A stretch of 64,000 nucleotides of DNA from contig CM041090.1 in assembly GCA_023079485.1 (NCBI GenBank), forward strand, positions 35,490,874 through 35,554,873, in the 5' to 3' direction. Source of the DNA: Archilochus colubris (Eukaryota; Chordata; Aves; Apodiformes; Trochilidae). The notes beneath the pieces are model-generated. The model was given only the letters and a program-made list of their open reading frames with translations. It was not told the DNA's origin and made no database searches. This document shows, in pieces, positions 61,801-64,000 of the stretch. Within the stretch, counting starts at the first letter, position 1. Each line of letters starts with the position of its first letter. A program made the translations under genes and the position numbers.

Positions 61801-63605
61801 AACCCGTCCCCATTCCTGAGCTTGTAGGAGCAGCTGGAGCAGGGAAGGGACTGGCTGGCTGGGGCACACTGTTTCCCATGGTCCCGGCCCCTGCCTGCAG
61901 CTCCTGAGGAGACTTTGGAGGTGGCAGTCGGACTGTGCCAGCACAGGGCAGAGTGAGCACCCAGCTCTGCCTGCCAGCACCTGTTGAGGACTTGGAAAGG
62001 TGAGATCGGTGTTGTGCCAGACACCCTGAAGCAGTGGGGCAAAGTTTGTCACCCCTGTTTCCAATGTACCTGGAGCCAGGTGTGGGATGTTGTCCTCCTA
62101 GGCTTGTTTGCAGGGACGTTAATTAATTGCTTTTTTTTTTTTTTCCCCAAGCCCACCCCCTTCCACAACTCCAAGGGAACAGGGTTAAAACCAGGCTGGT
62201 TTTATGTTGTGATGGATGTGCACTTGGATGGCACCATTTGGTGGGGTTGGGCTCTTGGCTGCCACAAGCATGCCTGCAGCAATCACAGCAATATTTTGCT
62301 CTTGTAAAATGCTCCAACCATGTTTATCTTATGCTCTACCCATCACAGCCATAGCCCCAACACCGAACCACAGGGGGGCACAAGGAGAGCCCAGGGACTT
62401 TTGTGTCAAGGACGCCAGGGCATGAAGGTCACCATCAACTGATGAGGTTGTCAGCCTTTCCTGTGTTGCCCATTCCCAACCCATTTCCATCATAACCAGG
62501 TGTCCAAAAGGTTGGTTTGTTTTTTTTTTTCAGAGCACTGCTGTTGTTGAATGTTTTATTAGAGAGCAAAGCCAGCACAGAATATTGAGTACTTCATCAG
62601 CAAAGCAATACAGTGCGTGGCTGGCAGGGCTCAATACTTATCTGAATCTATTTCCAATTATGAGCAATGTACTGAAGCCAGTCCTGAGGCAGGCAGAGAG
62701 CTCTGAGTGCTGCAAATCTGGGCCATTTAGCTACATTATGACTTCTTCTCCTCCCTCATGATTCATCTGGAGAGCAATTAAAGCCCTTGTAAAAATCTGT
62801 TCCAAATTAAAGACGAGGCTGGCTCTGAAGGATTAGGCAAATTGAGAAGTAACCTCTGCGGCAGCATAGCATTTGTATGAGCATCCCTATTTTGTTGGTA
62901 TCAAACAAAATCCTGTGTGAACTGCTGGGACTGAAAATTCCTGCTGGAAACCTGCTCCAAAATTCATGGCATCCTTCCTCAGATTAAATCTGAGTCTGGA
63001 TTGTGACCGGGGTTTTCAGAGCTCCAATTTAGTGCTGCACTGCGTGAGATGTAACACCCCAAAACAGAGTGAGCAAAATCCTCTTTGGAAAGGCTGAGCC
63101 CAAAGAGGGGCTTGATGGCAAATCCTTGGTACCTGCTGGCACTCAGCAGCATCCCTGGGGCTGTAGAGACAGGGACTGTGCTGCACTGCATCCCTGCCCA
63201 GGCAGCAGCCACGCCTGCCCTGCCCGTTACCTTCACTCCAGCACGGGCACTGCGACCACGCTTGGAAATCCATCCCATGCCCACAAGCCTTGTCCTGATC
63301 CCTCTGGGGCTGCTGCAAGCATCAGGAGGAGGCTCCTGACAGCTTCAAACACTCGCATTAATCTGCAGCAGCCTCCCCTGCCCAGGCATGGGGCAGCAGA
63401 GGCGCAGGGGGCTCAGCAGGAGCCGTGCACTCAGACTTTTATGGCCACAAAGGCCAAGTCGCACCTGCTAACGGTTGTGAATAGACTTGCAGACAGCACC
63501 AGGTGTGCCATTTCAACAGATTGCACAACTGGGTGTGCCTTTCATCTATGTATAGAGCCCCGGCGAGGGGGGGATGAAGCTCGCTCGGCAATTGTCCTAA
63601 TTTAG

Positions 63606-63636
<31 letters not shown>

Positions 63637-64000
63637 AGAAGAAGAAGAAAAAAAATCCTATTTTTCCAGTGGGTTGCCCTGCTCGGTCAGCACATGTATT
63701 TCAGGAGCAATTATATCAGTTGCCCTTGGCCTGGCCCCGGCCATGGCCCTGCAGGGAGCTGAGGAACGCTGCTCTGATGGCTGTCGGGGAGGGATGGTAA
63801 TGATGGTAATGAGAAAAGGCAAATGGGCACCTGCCAGGGCCAGGGCTGACACCCCCAGGGAGCAGCTCCAGGCCTGAGGGAGCATGGATGGCCTGGGGAC
63901 CCTACACCTCAGCCCCAAGCCTGCCCTTCCCTTGCTTGTGGGCTAATTCAGCTTGTTTAGTGTCAGCCTCTTGGAGAAGACATTTAGTCCCATCACTGTT
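52873..64000. other. Intergenic to the right edge, no gene seen
   Basis: No exon is recognisable, and in particular I see no Nudix-box sequence of NUDT14, the gene upstream of JAG2 in mammals. Contents are a small CpG-rich patch at 61430-61565, T-tracts at 62131-62144 and about 62520-62530, an A/G-rich tract at 63606-63656, and a candidate conserved block at 62560-62900. The largest open frames (59195-59764 and 63069-63605, 189 and 178 codons) have no domain, low-complexity composition and no supporting splice or promoter context. Confidence 0.5.
63606..63656. repeat. A-rich / GAA simple repeat
   Basis: A run of about 20 A is followed by GAG, a further A-run and four GAA-like units. Confidence 0.95.

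Noticed and set aside
63069..63605. 178-codon plus-strand frame
   Set aside because: Same reasons as the frame at 59195-59764; it also ends just before the A-rich tract without any exon-like boundary.
1..64000. CRISPR arrays, operons, bacterial or phage systems, tRNA or rRNA genes
   Set aside because: None seen. The sequence is vertebrate genomic DNA. The only regular spaced repeat is the 35-bp minisatellite, which has no unique spacers.

Overview
This window is vertebrate genomic DNA, most likely from a bird. It has long AT-rich non-coding stretches, one CpG island, spliced coding exons and several 3'-truncated CR1 LINE copies. The younger CR1 copies end in the ATTCTATG-like 3' tip typical of avian CR1. 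I see no bacterial, phage or viral coding sequence. I can support only one protein-coding gene: the 5' end of the Notch ligand JAG2 (jagged-2, Serrate-2) on the minus strand.

Layout. Positions 1-19267 are the first part of JAG2 intron 2. This stretch is AT-rich down to about 18 kb and holds simple repeats, a short CR1 fragment and an AT-rich block with many homeodomain-type cores. From about 18.03 to 20.47 kb the sequence becomes a CpG island. It contains JAG2 exon 2 (19268-19591), a 299-bp intron 1 with a TA-rich microsatellite, the coding part of exon 1 (19891-19962) and the 5'-flanking promoter region. At 20461-21258, just upstream, lies a degenerate minisatellite with a 35-bp period. From 21.3 kb to the right edge, about 43 kb of JAG2 5' flank holds no exon that I recognise. 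It contains CR1 copies at 25.7, 36.4, 38.7 and 52.6 kb, microsatellites, a small CpG-rich patch near 61.5 kb, and several blocks whose composition suggests conserved regulatory DNA (about 29.1, 35.9 and 62.6 kb).

Biology. Exons 1 and 2 encode the signal peptide and the first part of the MNLL (C2-like) module of a Delta/Serrate/LAG-2 ligand. The later exons (DSL domain, EGF repeats, cysteine-rich region, transmembrane and cytoplasmic parts) lie beyond the left edge. Most open reading frames here are chance frames in GC-rich or low-complexity DNA. I found no clear sign of a new biological system. The most unusual items are the minisatellite beside the promoter, an in-frame upstream ATG that could extend JAG2 by 84 residues, and the candidate enhancers. 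All of these need comparative or expression data.
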